Assembly (NCBI GenBank): GCA_014860845.1
Contig: JACZIY010000516.1
Coordinates: forward strand, 1-6,391
Direction of reading: 5' to 3'
Length of the DNA stretch: 6,391 nt
Origin: Anaerolineaceae bacterium
GTDB taxonomy: Bacteria; Chloroflexota; Anaerolineae; Anaerolineales; Anaerolineaceae
Shown here: positions 1-6,391 of the stretch, piece by piece
How positions within the stretch are numbered: position 1 is the stretch's first letter
How the letters are laid out: each line of letters begins with the position of its first letter
Position numbers and translations under genes: made by a program
The notes under the pieces: generated by a model
Seen by the model: only the letters and a program-made list of their open reading frames with translations
Told to the model about the DNA's origin: nothing
Databases searched by the model: none

Positions 1-313
1 AAAGTTATTTACCGCACGTCAGTCCTTAGAATTAGCGACAATAGGTGGCGCAGCAGTTCTTGGCCGCAAAGATGTTGGCTCTCTCGAGGCAGGTAAATGT
101 GCAGACTTTATTGCGATCAATCTGAACCGTCTGGAATATGCGGGGGCTTTGCATGATCCAGTCGCTGCAATCGTATTTTGCCAACCTGGAAATGTTGATT
201 TGAATGTTGTGCATGGAAAAATCGTTGTAAAAGATCAACAATTAGTGAATATTGATTTACCAAACTTAATTTCTGCTCATAACAAAGCTGCATCCAGATT
301 ATTATCCGAGTAA
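1..313 (+). CDS. 8-oxoguanine deaminase-like amidohydrolase, C-terminal 103 residues (5' truncated by window)
   Basis: Reading from base 2 gives 103 codons ending in TAA at 311-313; the start lies before the window. The first part (ATIGGAAVLGRKDVGSLEAG, then KCADFIAINL) is the typical end of an amidohydrolase barrel leading back into the composite beta domain, where metal-independent HxH/H/H/D-family deaminases carry 'G.l..Gk.ADfi.i'. The stretch HDPVAAIVFCQPGNVDLNVV followed by HGKIVV and a closing LPNLISAHNKAA resembles 8-oxoguanine deaminases and related hydroxyatrazine-type hydrolases (TRZ/ATZ group) as I remember them. Those enzymes convert 8-oxoguanine to urate plus ammonia in the cytosol. 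All metal and catalytic residues would lie upstream, so activity cannot be judged here. The next gene, adenine deaminase, begins 20 nt downstream, which supports a purine role. The alternative is another TRZ/ATZ deaminase such as guanine deaminase or SsnA. Confidence 0.8.
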   Translation, partial: KLFTARQSLELATIGGAAVLGRKDVGSLEAGKCADFIAINLNRLEYAGALHDPVAAIVFCQPGNVDLNVVHGKIVVKDQQLVNIDLPNLISAHNKAASRLLSE

Positions 314-333
314 TCAAAAAGAAAGGTTTTTTT

Positions 334-2124
334 ATGGATTCATTCAAGCAAAAGGATAGCAAGACACTTGTCGATGTTGCAATGGGAAGACAACCCGCCT
401 CGCTTGTGATAAAAAACGGCAGGTGGGTATGTGTTCAAACCGGAGAAATTATTGACAATATTGATGTTGCTATCGCTGGTCAGCGAATAGCTTATGTAGG
501 AGAGAATGCCGAGCATTGTATCGGTGAAAATACAACGGTCTTGGATGCAGAATCGAAATATCTTGTTCCTGGATTAATTGATGGACATATGCATGTTGAA
601 TCGGGAATGTTGACTGTTACAGAATTTGTACGGGCAGTTCTTCCCAGAGGAACTACCACCATGATGGTTGATCCCCATGAAATTGCGAATGTATTTGGAC
701 TCAAGGGCGTTCGGCTGATGGTGGATGAAGCTTTAAAACAACCCAATCATGTATTTGTGCAGGTTCCTTCCTGTGTTCCCTCTGCTCCAGGTTTTGAGAC
801 CCCAGGCGCATCGATTTCTGCTGATGATGTTGCTGAAGCCATAAAATGGGATGGAATTATTGGTTTAGGGGAAATGATGAATTTTCCTGGTGTGACCAAT
901 AATGATGATAAATTGCATACTGAAATGGAAATTACCCGGCTCGCTGGCAAAGTGATTGGTGGACATTATGCTTCCACGGATTTGGGATTACCTTTTTCTG
1001 GTTATGTCGCTGGTGGTGCGCAGGATGACCATGAAGGCACCCGAACTATTGATGCGCTTGCGAGAGCTCGACAGGGTATGAAGGTGATGATGCGCTACGG
1101 CTCAGCCTGGCACGATGTTGAGGAACAGGTGAAAGCGATCACAGAATATGGATTAGAAGCAAGAAACTTCATTTTATGCACAGATGATTCCCATTCAGCT
1201 ACTCTGGTTGTAGATGGGCATATGGATCGGGTATTACGGCATACAATAGAACAAGGTGTTTCCCCCATGATGGCAATTCAGATGGCAACCATCAACCCTG
1301 CAACTTATTTTGGTCTGGAAACTGAAATTGGTCAAATTGCTCCTGGAAGATATGCTGATATTCTTCTCGTCTCTGATTTGGAGAATTTTCTCCCAGATTT
1401 GGTAATAGCCAAAGGATCAATCGTTGCCCAGAAGGGTGATAATTTGATTGATTTTCCTGAAATGGAATACCCAGAATGGGCTATTCATTCTGTTAATATT
1501 AAAACACCGATTTCACCTGAAATATTCCAATTAAATACAACAAAAGTGGGTTCTGCTCAGGTTAATGTTATTGGCGTGATTGAAAACCAGGCTCCAACAA
1601 AACATTTAAAAATGTTTCTACCCATACATGATGGACGTCTTTTGCTTGATCCGGATCAGGATATCGCAAAAATCGCAGTTGTCGAACGACATACCAAATC
1701 CGGTTCTGTATCAAATGGATTCGTTACTGGTTTCCGGTTCAAAGGTAAGTGTGCGATTGCGACAACGGTTGCACATGATTCTCACCACTTAATTGTTACA
1801 GGAACCGATGATAAACAAATGGCTCTAGCCGTCAATCGCTTAGCAGAAATTGGCGGAGGGCAAGTTGTAATCAAAGATGGTGAAATTATTGGGGAAGTCG
1901 CTCTCCCTATTGCTGGATTAATGTCCAATCAAAATGCAAAAATTGTCTCCAGTAAGGCTTCCTCTGTCTTAAGAGGTTTCGAAGCATGCGGTTGTAAGTT
2001 GAATAATCCTAATATGCAATTAAGCTTATTAGGTTTGGTTGTTATCCCAGAATTGAGATTATCAGATAAAGGTCTGGTAGACGTAAATAAATTCCAATTC
2101 ATACCAGTGATTATTGAAGATTGA
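334..2124 (+). CDS. ade: Adenine deaminase (divergent active-site variant)
   Basis: A 596-residue protein, the usual full length for bacterial adenine deaminases, which convert adenine to hypoxanthine and ammonia. The metal-dependent amidohydrolase barrel shows PGLIDGHMHVES (H85, H87), DPHEIANV (E116, the bridging carboxylate position), GGH (H211), DDHE (H233) and CTDDSH (D284/D285), so the expected ligand set is present. From about residue 415 the Adenine_deam_C domain follows, with TVAHDSHH (478-485), a GGG turn (507-509) and PIAGLMS (525-531), all hallmarks of the family. What differs is the segment after H211 (HYASTDLGLPFSGY in place of the usual HxxGL form) and RYGSAWHDV (254-262) in place of the usual R.G....DL. 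These lie near the substrate pocket, so the substrate could be modified. The ATG at 334 has GAAAGG at 321-326, 7 nt upstream. It sits between another purine deaminase and a GntR gene, in one operon. Confidence 0.9.
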   Translation: MDSFKQKDSKTLVDVAMGRQPASLVIKNGRWVCVQTGEIIDNIDVAIAGQRIAYVGENAEHCIGENTTVLDAESKYLVPGLIDGHMHVESGMLTVTEFVRAVLPRGTTTMMVDPHEIANVFGLKGVRLMVDEALKQPNHVFVQVPSCVPSAPGFETPGASISADDVAEAIKWDGIIGLGEMMNFPGVTNNDDKLHTEMEITRLAGKVIGGHYASTDLGLPFSGYVAGGAQDDHEGTRTIDALARARQGMKVMMRYGSAWHDVEEQVKAITEYGLEARNFILCTDDSHSATLVVDGHMDRVLRHTIEQGVSPMMAIQMATINPATYFGLETEIGQIAPGRYADILLVSDLENFLPDLVIAKGSIVAQKGDNLIDFPEMEYPEWAIHSVNIKTPISPEIFQLNTTKVGSAQVNVIGVIENQAPTKHLKMFLPIHDGRLLLDPDQDIAKIAVVERHTKSGSVSNGFVTGFRFKGKCAIATTVAHDSHHLIVTGTDDKQMALAVNRLAEIGGGQVVIKDGEIIGEVALPIAGLMSNQNAKIVSSKASSVLRGFEACGCKLNNPNMQLSLLGLVVIPELRLSDKGLVDVNKFQFIPVIIED

Positions 2125-2136
2125 AGGAGTCATTGA

Positions 2137-2889
2137 ATGGCACAAATGCAGGATACACATGAAAAAAGTTCACTAACATCTTTTCAGCGTTTACAAAATG
2201 AGTTGGCAAATGTAATATCTACCATACCTCACGGAGATAAGTTGCCATCTGAACCCTTGTTGGCAAAAATGTTAGGCGTTTCGAGAGCTACTTTAAGAGA
2301 AGCCATGAGAACATTCGAAGGTCAGGGAATCATTCGTCGGCGTCAGGGTGTGGGTACTTTTGTTGTTGGACCCATTCAGGTCATTGAAACGGGCCTTGAG
2401 GTTTTAGAAAGTATTGAAACTCTGGCAGAAAAAATTGGTCTGGATGTAAAAATGGGTGATTTAGTGATTACCCAGATTAATGCGGATGAATATTACGCAA
2501 AAAATCTCAATGTTGAGGAAAATACGCCATTAATAAAAATTTCTCGTGTCATTAATACTGAAAACCGTCCAGTAGCCTACCTGGTGGATGTTCTCCCCGA
2601 ATCTATTTTTACGAATGATGATCTGGCAGCAGGATTTACTGGCTCGGTTCTTGATCGTTTAATTGAAAGTGAAAGAATAGACTTATCGGTATCAAAAACA
2701 ATCATACATGCTGAGGCAGCGTCATCAAGTATTGCACGTGCTTTGCAAATTCAAAGGGGTGATGTTTTATTGTTATTTAAGGCGTATTTGTATTCAACAG
2801 ATGCAAAAATAATAGATTATTCGTATAGTTACTTTTTACCAGGCTATTTTCGCTTCCAGGTCGTGAGGCGAGTAGGTGAATTAAAATAA
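2137..2889 (+). CDS. GntR-family transcriptional regulator, HutC/UTRA subfamily
   Basis: A 250-residue cytosolic DNA-binding protein. Residues about 15-78 form the GntR winged helix-turn-helix, with the signature KLPSEPLLAKMLGVSRATLR, then EAMRTFEGQGIIRRRQGVGT ending in the beta-wing. Residues about 95-245 match a UTRA effector domain of the HutC subfamily: PLIKISRVINTENRPVAYLV, a central DV.P (151-154), and a closing DYSYSYFLPGYFRFQVVRR pattern. UTRA domains bind small molecules such as sugar phosphates, urocanate or other pathway intermediates, which release DNA. The ATG at 2137 has GAAGGAG at 2123-2129, overlapping the stop codon of ade, with a 7-nt spacer and only a 12-nt gap, so the two genes are probably co-transcribed. 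Its position inside a purine-breakdown operon suggests it controls that operon in response to a purine or a downstream product. This is inference; the effector is unknown. A palindrome at 2894-2907 just after the gene is a candidate operator. Confidence 0.92.
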   Translation: MAQMQDTHEKSSLTSFQRLQNELANVISTIPHGDKLPSEPLLAKMLGVSRATLREAMRTFEGQGIIRRRQGVGTFVVGPIQVIETGLEVLESIETLAEKIGLDVKMGDLVITQINADEYYAKNLNVEENTPLIKISRVINTENRPVAYLVDVLPESIFTNDDLAAGFTGSVLDRLIESERIDLSVSKTIIHAEAASSSIARALQIQRGDVLLLFKAYLYSTDAKIIDYSYSYFLPGYFRFQVVRRVGELK

Positions 2890-2893
2890 TCAG

Positions 2894-2907
2894 TTCAAAA
2901 ATTTGAA
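2894..2907. promoter_or_regulatory. 14-bp inverted repeat, candidate operator for the GntR regulator
   Basis: TTCAAA and TTTGAA form perfect 6-bp arms around an AA spacer, lying 4 nt after the GntR stop codon and just before the ygeY ribosome binding site. GntR proteins bind short dyads of this size, often near their own genes. The arms are AT-rich, so chance occurrence is quite possible, and I found no second copy in the window. There is no convincing promoter next to it, so any control here would be by roadblock or at the RNA level unless a promoter exists that I cannot see. Confidence 0.25.
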
Positions 2908-2908
2908 T

Positions 2909-2914
2909 GGAGAG
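2909..2914 (+). promoter_or_regulatory. Ribosome binding site that fixes the ygeY start at 2922
   Basis: GGAGAG lies 7 nt before the ATG at 2922. The in-frame ATG at 2907 overlaps this site and has no purine-rich sequence ahead of it, so 2922 is the better start. Confidence 0.8.
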
Positions 2915-2921
2915 ATCTACA

Positions 2922-4142
2922 ATGGTCAGTAGAGATAAAGTAAAAGAAGTTATTGAAAACGTTGAAGCATCACGTCCTGACATCATAAATTTCTTTCGCG
3001 AGATCGTTGCTATCCCCAGTATGGATTCCAAAATTGGTCCAGTTGGAGAGCGGATTGCTGAAGAAATGACAAAATTGGGCTTTGATGAAGTCAGGTTTGA
3101 CGTGATGGGCAATATCATGGGTAAAATCGGATCCGGTATGAAAGTCATGGTGTTTGACTCCCATATCGATACTGTTGGTATTGGCGATCCTGAAGAGTGG
3201 ACTCATGATCCATTTGTTGGAAAAATTGAAGATGGAATTTTTTATGGGCGAGGTGCCTGTGATGAAAAGAACAGTACACCTGGAATGGTCTATGGATTAT
3301 CAATCGCCAATAAGCTTGGTCTGTTAGATGGTTGGACTGCTTATTATTTTGGGAATATGGAAGAATGGTGCGATGGTATTGCTCCTAATTCCTTTGTAGA
3401 GGTCGATCCAAAAATTCGTCCGAATTTTGTTGTTATTGGTGAGCCAACAAAAATGAATGTTTACCGAGGCCACAAAGGCCGCATCGAAATGAAAGTGACT
3501 GCGAAAGGGCGAAGTGCCCATGCTGCCAGTAATCATCTGGGCGACAATGCCATCTATGCTCTAATTCCTGTCATCGCAAGCATTCGTGACCTGGAACCCC
3601 AGTTAGGCGATCATGAGTTTTTGGGGCATGGAAAAATTACAGTCAGTGACATGGTAGTTCAAACGCCCAGCATTAATGCAGTTCCTAATGAAGCGATTAT
3701 CTATATTGATCGTCGTATGACATTTGGAGAATCGAAAGAACAGGCAATTGCTCAGGTGAAAGCCTTGATACCTGAGGATTTCAAAGACAGAGTCACAGTT
3801 GAAGAATTATTTTATGATGAACCTTCTTACACTGGATTTGTATTCCCGGTGGACAAGTATTTTCCAGCCTGGGCAATAGATGCAGATCATCCATTAGTAT
3901 TGGCAGGCTTGGAGGTTCGCAATTTGATTGGTTTAGATGATGCACCTGCAGGAAAATGGAATTTCAGCACGAATGGCATCTATTGGGCAGGAAAAGCAGG
4001 AATCCCCAGCATTGGATTTGGACCAGGTGATGAGGAGACAGCTCACACCATCAATGATTCTGTTTCTCTCGATGATATGGTTCGGTCGACAGCATTTTAT
4101 GCTTTGATACCATCCATGGTAAATTTGCAATTGAAAAAATAA
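2922..4142 (+). CDS. ygeY: YgeY-family M20 metallohydrolase (selenium-metabolism/purine-cluster hydrolase)
   Basis: A 406-residue cytosolic M20-fold hydrolase, close to the length I recall for E. coli YgeY. The di-metal site is complete: DSHIDTV (H81 ligand, D83), GRGACDEKN (D114 bridging), NMEEW (E147 general base, E148 ligand), GEPT (E174) and TAHTIND (H375). The lid/dimerisation domain is inserted at about residues 184-300, with GHKGRIEMKV and GRSAHAASNH, including the conserved His of that domain (H200). M20 enzymes hydrolyse amide or ureido C-N bonds. YgeY proteins are annotated as selenium-metabolism hydrolases because their genes sit with selenium-dependent hydroxylases, but they are also part of the anaerobic purine gene set. 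The true substrate is not settled. Adjacency to ygeW and arcC suggests a ureido or N-acyl intermediate from the purine ring (inference). Relatives it could be confused with are ArgE/DapE deacylases and carboxypeptidase G2, but the operon partner YgeW argues for YgeY. The start at 2922 is chosen over 2907 on the RBS. Confidence 0.88.
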   Translation: MVSRDKVKEVIENVEASRPDIINFFREIVAIPSMDSKIGPVGERIAEEMTKLGFDEVRFDVMGNIMGKIGSGMKVMVFDSHIDTVGIGDPEEWTHDPFVGKIEDGIFYGRGACDEKNSTPGMVYGLSIANKLGLLDGWTAYYFGNMEEWCDGIAPNSFVEVDPKIRPNFVVIGEPTKMNVYRGHKGRIEMKVTAKGRSAHAASNHLGDNAIYALIPVIASIRDLEPQLGDHEFLGHGKITVSDMVVQTPSINAVPNEAIIYIDRRMTFGESKEQAIAQVKALIPEDFKDRVTVEELFYDEPSYTGFVFPVDKYFPAWAIDADHPLVLAGLEVRNLIGLDDAPAGKWNFSTNGIYWAGKAGIPSIGFGPGDEETAHTINDSVSLDDMVRSTAFYALIPSMVNLQLKK

Positions 4143-4183
4143 TTCCAATTTCAACCTGGGATTAATAAATTAATCATATTTTT

Positions 4184-4189
4184 GGAGGT
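4184..4189 (+). promoter_or_regulatory. Ribosome binding site that fixes the ygeW start at 4197
   Basis: GGAGGT stands 7 nt before the ATG at 4197. The open frame can be extended to a TTG at 4182, but that codon overlaps this Shine-Dalgarno sequence and has none of its own, so the extension is rejected. Confidence 0.9.
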
Positions 4190-4196
4190 AAAAGAA

Positions 4197-5180
4197 ATGC
4201 AAACAAGTTTACAAGGACGTGACTTCATCACCGATCTCGATTTCTCAAAAGAAGAGATTGATACCATTTTAGACGTGGCGTGGGATTTAAAAATGAAGCG
4301 TGCCATGCGTCAACCAACCCCATACTTACGTGATAAATCATTGGCTTTGCTATTCTTCTATAGCAGTACTCGCACACGCTCGGCTTTCGAATCGGCCTTT
4401 GCTCATTTAGGTGGACATCCAGCATTCATTGAGAGCCGAACCACGCAGATTTCGCATGGTGATACCGAAAGGGAGATCGGTCAGATAATGGGTCGGATCT
4501 ACGATGGTATTGCCATCAGGCACGTAGATTGGGGAATTGGAAACCGATATATGAATCTGGTAGCAGAAGCTTCTCCTGCGCCAGTATTCAATATGCAATG
4601 TGAGTTCTATCATCCTTTTCAAATTCTGGCAGATTTAATGACCATCATGGAGAAAAAAGGGAGAAATTTGAAGCGGAAGAAAGTTGTTATGTCATGGGCG
4701 TATGCTGAGTCTTACCAGAAACCATTGTCCATACCCAATTCAATGGCATTACAATTCCCTCGTTTTGGTGTCGATTTAGTTCTCGCACATCCACCTGAAT
4801 TCAAACTTGCTGATGAGACAATCGAACGCGCAAAAGAAGAAGCAAGAAAAGCTGGGGCAGGTTTTGAAGTGGTAGATGATATGGACGCAGCATTTAAAGA
4901 TGCTGATGTGATTTATCCAAAATCCTGGGGTCCCTGGATGGTTACCACTGACGCAAATGAAGCTGGTGTTATAATTAACAAGTACAAACATTGGATCACA
5001 GATGAAAGAAAAATGGCTCTGGCCAAAGAAGACGCGATCTTTATGCATCCTTTACCGGCAGACCGTGGTGTTGAAGTAACAGATGGTGTAATGGATGGTC
5101 CACAATCAGTTATTTTTGATGAAGCGGAAAATAAAATGCATATATGTAGCGCCGTGTATGCTTTAACCATGGGTCAATAA
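4197..5180 (+). CDS. ygeW: YgeW-family knotted carbamoyltransferase
   Basis: A 327-residue member of the aspartate/ornithine carbamoyltransferase superfamily. The N-terminal carbamoyl-phosphate domain has the P-loop STRTR (57-61), the QISHGDTERE segment (84-93) and HPFQILAD (139-146). The C-terminal domain has HPLPADRGVEV (284-294). The second-substrate side looks like acetylornithine-type and YgeW 'knotted' enzymes: a proline-containing loop with QKPLSIPNSM (174-183), HPPEF (198-202) and YPKSWGPW (240-247), rather than the SMG loop of ornithine carbamoyltransferase. The active protein should be a cytosolic trimer (family knowledge). The natural substrate of YgeW enzymes was long unassigned. 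In a breakdown operon with carbamate kinase next door, the likely direction is phosphorolysis of a ureido compound to carbamoyl phosphate (inference). The gene begins 54 nt after ygeY with a strong GGAGGT site. A catabolic ornithine carbamoyltransferase is the main alternative, disfavoured by the missing SMG loop. Confidence 0.9.
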   Translation: MQTSLQGRDFITDLDFSKEEIDTILDVAWDLKMKRAMRQPTPYLRDKSLALLFFYSSTRTRSAFESAFAHLGGHPAFIESRTTQISHGDTEREIGQIMGRIYDGIAIRHVDWGIGNRYMNLVAEASPAPVFNMQCEFYHPFQILADLMTIMEKKGRNLKRKKVVMSWAYAESYQKPLSIPNSMALQFPRFGVDLVLAHPPEFKLADETIERAKEEARKAGAGFEVVDDMDAAFKDADVIYPKSWGPWMVTTDANEAGVIINKYKHWITDERKMALAKEDAIFMHPLPADRGVEVTDGVMDGPQSVIFDEAENKMHICSAVYALTMGQ

Positions 5181-5204
5181 AAATATATTATTGGAGGAAG
5201 TTTT

Positions 5205-6152
5205 ATGAGTAAAGGCGTAGCAGTAGTTGCAGTAGGTGGAAATTCTCTCATTAAAGACAATCACCACAAAACAGTTCCTGATCAATATGAAGCTGGTGCA
5301 GAATCAATGCATCATATCGCTGAAATGATTGCTCAGGGTTGGAACGTTGTTGTCACGCATGGAAATGGACCACAAGTTGGTTTCATCCTTCGAAGATCCG
5401 AACTCTCATCCCATGAATTACATGAGGTTCCATTGGATTATTGTGGTGCTGATTCACAAGGCGCAATCGGTTATATGTTTGCCAGAGCTTTGACCAATGA
5501 ATTCAAAAACCGCAAGATGGATAAACAAGTAGCTGCGGTTGTGACTCAAACAGTCGTTGATAGAAATGATGAAGCATTCCAACATCCTACCAAACCGATC
5601 GGGTCATTCATGGGTGAAGAAGAAGCCAAAAGACGTGCAAACGAAGATGCCTGGGTTGTTGTTGAAGATGCAGGACGTGGCTGGAGACGAGTAGTAGCAT
5701 CACCAAAACCAATTGATATTCTTGAAAAAGATGCCATCAAAGCGTTGATTGAAGCAGGTATCATTGTGGTTGGCGTTGGTGGTGGCGGAATTCCGGTTGT
5801 ACGCGAACCAAATGGTGATATTGAAGGGGTTGAGGCTGTTATCGACAAAGACTTTGGTTCATCCTTATTGGCAACCATGATTAGCGCTGATTTGTTTGTC
5901 ATCAGCACGGCAGTTGAGAAAGTAGCCATTAATTTTAATAAGCCTGATCAAAAATGGCTCGAAAAGTTAACCTTAGAAGAAGCAAAACAATATGCTGCAG
6001 ATGGTCATTTTGCCAAAGGCAGTATGTTGCCAAAAATTGAAGCAATTATCAAATTCCTGGAAAATGGTGGCAAGAAAGCTTTAATCACCAATCCCGAGAA
6101 TATTGGTAGAGCTTTAAAAGGTGAAACTGGAACCTGGATAACCAGAGAATAA
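5205..6152 (+). CDS. arcC: Carbamate kinase
   Basis: A full-length 315-residue carbamate kinase of the amino-acid-kinase fold. It shows the nucleotide/carbamoyl-phosphate motifs in order: VAVGGNSL (9-15), THGNGPQVG (51-59), HPTKPIGSF (127-135), GRGWRRVVASPKP (157-169), VGGGGIPVV (191-199), EAVIDKD (210-216) and the C-terminal KGSMLPKIEA (271-280). It transfers phosphate from carbamoyl phosphate to ADP, giving ATP and carbamate, which decays to ammonia and CO2; this acts in the cytosol as the fermentative energy step. In arginine fermenters it pairs with ornithine carbamoyltransferase and arginine deiminase. Here it follows ygeW by 24 nt and there is no arcA or argF, so carbamoyl phosphate from YgeW is the likely substrate. 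GGAGG at 5193-5197 lies 7 nt before the ATG. It is the last gene of the operon, followed directly by a terminator. Confidence 0.95.
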   Translation: MSKGVAVVAVGGNSLIKDNHHKTVPDQYEAGAESMHHIAEMIAQGWNVVVTHGNGPQVGFILRRSELSSHELHEVPLDYCGADSQGAIGYMFARALTNEFKNRKMDKQVAAVVTQTVVDRNDEAFQHPTKPIGSFMGEEEAKRRANEDAWVVVEDAGRGWRRVVASPKPIDILEKDAIKALIEAGIIVVGVGGGGIPVVREPNGDIEGVEAVIDKDFGSSLLATMISADLFVISTAVEKVAINFNKPDQKWLEKLTLEEAKQYAADGHFAKGSMLPKIEAIIKFLENGGKKALITNPENIGRALKGETGTWITRE

Positions 6153-6162
6153 TACAATCAAA

Positions 6163-6209
6163 CTGGGATTCTTTTATGACAAGGGAATCCCAGATTTATT
6201 TATTTTTTT
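6163..6209 (+). terminator. Intrinsic (Rho-independent) terminator after arcC
   Basis: CTGGGATTC (6163-6171) pairs perfectly with GAATCCCAG (6185-6193). Two G-T wobbles and two A-T pairs extend this to a 13-bp stem with a 5-nt loop (ATGAC, 6176-6180). An A/T stretch and seven consecutive T (6203-6209) follow. It starts 11 nt after the arcC stop codon and marks the end of the operon. Confidence 0.93.
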
Positions 6210-6391
6210 AAATATATTTAATCCTTTCTTTCGCTTCATAATCATGTAAAATAATTCAATCACCATTCGACGCAGTCGGTTTAAATATAGATTTAGAAAA
6301 ATTATTATCAGTTTAAAATATTTCTATTACTTTTCCAGAACATTTAAATTTTCTACGCGTAATATCAACTTTCAATTGTTTCTTTTCCAAA
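6210..6391. other. AT-rich intergenic stretch with no supported gene
   Basis: These 182 bases after the terminator contain no open frame with a plausible start and ribosome binding site on either strand, no tRNA-like fold and no clear repeat. It may hold the promoter of a downstream gene or the end of a minus-strand gene beyond the window, but neither can be shown. Confidence 0.5.

Noticed and set aside
4151..4163. TCAACCTGGGATT after ygeY matches TCAAACTGGGATT at 6158-6170 after arcC with one mismatch, suggesting a duplicated terminator arm.
   Set aside because: No complementary arm or T-tract follows the first copy, so it is not a terminator; a 13-nt match alone is weak evidence of duplication.
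4149..4176. Possible promoter before ygeW (TTTCAA, 16-nt spacer, TAATCA) and the near-dyad ATTAATAAATTAAT.
   Set aside because: The -35 match is poor and AT-rich dyads are expected by chance in a 54-nt AT-rich gap; read-through from upstream explains expression.
5546..5929. A 127-codon open frame on the minus strand inside arcC, and similar minus-strand frames inside ade, ygeY and ygeW.
   Set aside because: They lie antisense to genes with full family motifs, have no recognisable protein features and are composition shadows of the coding strand.
6313..6390. Short minus-strand frame running in from the right edge, ending in TAA, with a Lys/Arg-rich stretch and a single Cys that faintly recalls zinc-ribbon transposase N-termini.
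   Set aside because: Only 25 codons, AT-rich and low in complexity, no second cysteine pair, and no start visible; a chance frame cannot be excluded.

Overview
The window carries six genes on the + strand, read as one tightly packed operon that ends at a strong intrinsic terminator. In order: the 3' end of an amidohydrolase that looks like 8-oxoguanine deaminase; a complete but divergent adenine deaminase (ade); a GntR-family regulator with a UTRA ligand-binding domain; a YgeY-family M20 metallohydrolase; a YgeW-family knotted carbamoyltransferase; and carbamate kinase (arcC). Intergenic gaps are about 12 to 54 nt, nearly every gene has a clear Shine-Dalgarno sequence, and I see no convincing internal promoter. 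The operon promoter therefore probably lies upstream of base 1.

The set fits anaerobic purine salvage and breakdown with energy recovery. The two deaminases would bring adenine and 8-oxoguanine into the hypoxanthine/urate pool. YgeY and YgeW belong to the gene set found with xanthine dehydrogenase, HyuA, SsnA, YgfK and YgeX in E. coli and other anaerobic purine degraders. My inference is that YgeY opens or trims a late ureido intermediate, YgeW phosphorolyses it to carbamoyl phosphate, and ArcC uses carbamoyl phosphate to make ATP, releasing NH3 and CO2. The ring-oxidising and ring-opening enzymes are absent here and would be expected upstream or elsewhere. The embedded GntR protein is the obvious local regulator, and a 14-bp palindrome directly after its stop codon is a candidate operator.

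The DNA is AT-rich with GGAGG-type ribosome binding sites and ATG starts. With this gene content it suggests an anaerobic or fermentative bacterium. A Chloroflexota (Anaerolineae) or Bacillota-like source is possible, but the sequence alone does not settle it. Bases 6210-6391 after the terminator are AT-rich and hold no gene I can support. There are no RNA genes, mobile elements, CRISPR arrays or long repeats. Two upstream in-frame start codons (2907 and 4182) should be rejected in favour of 2922 and 4197 on ribosome-binding-site grounds.
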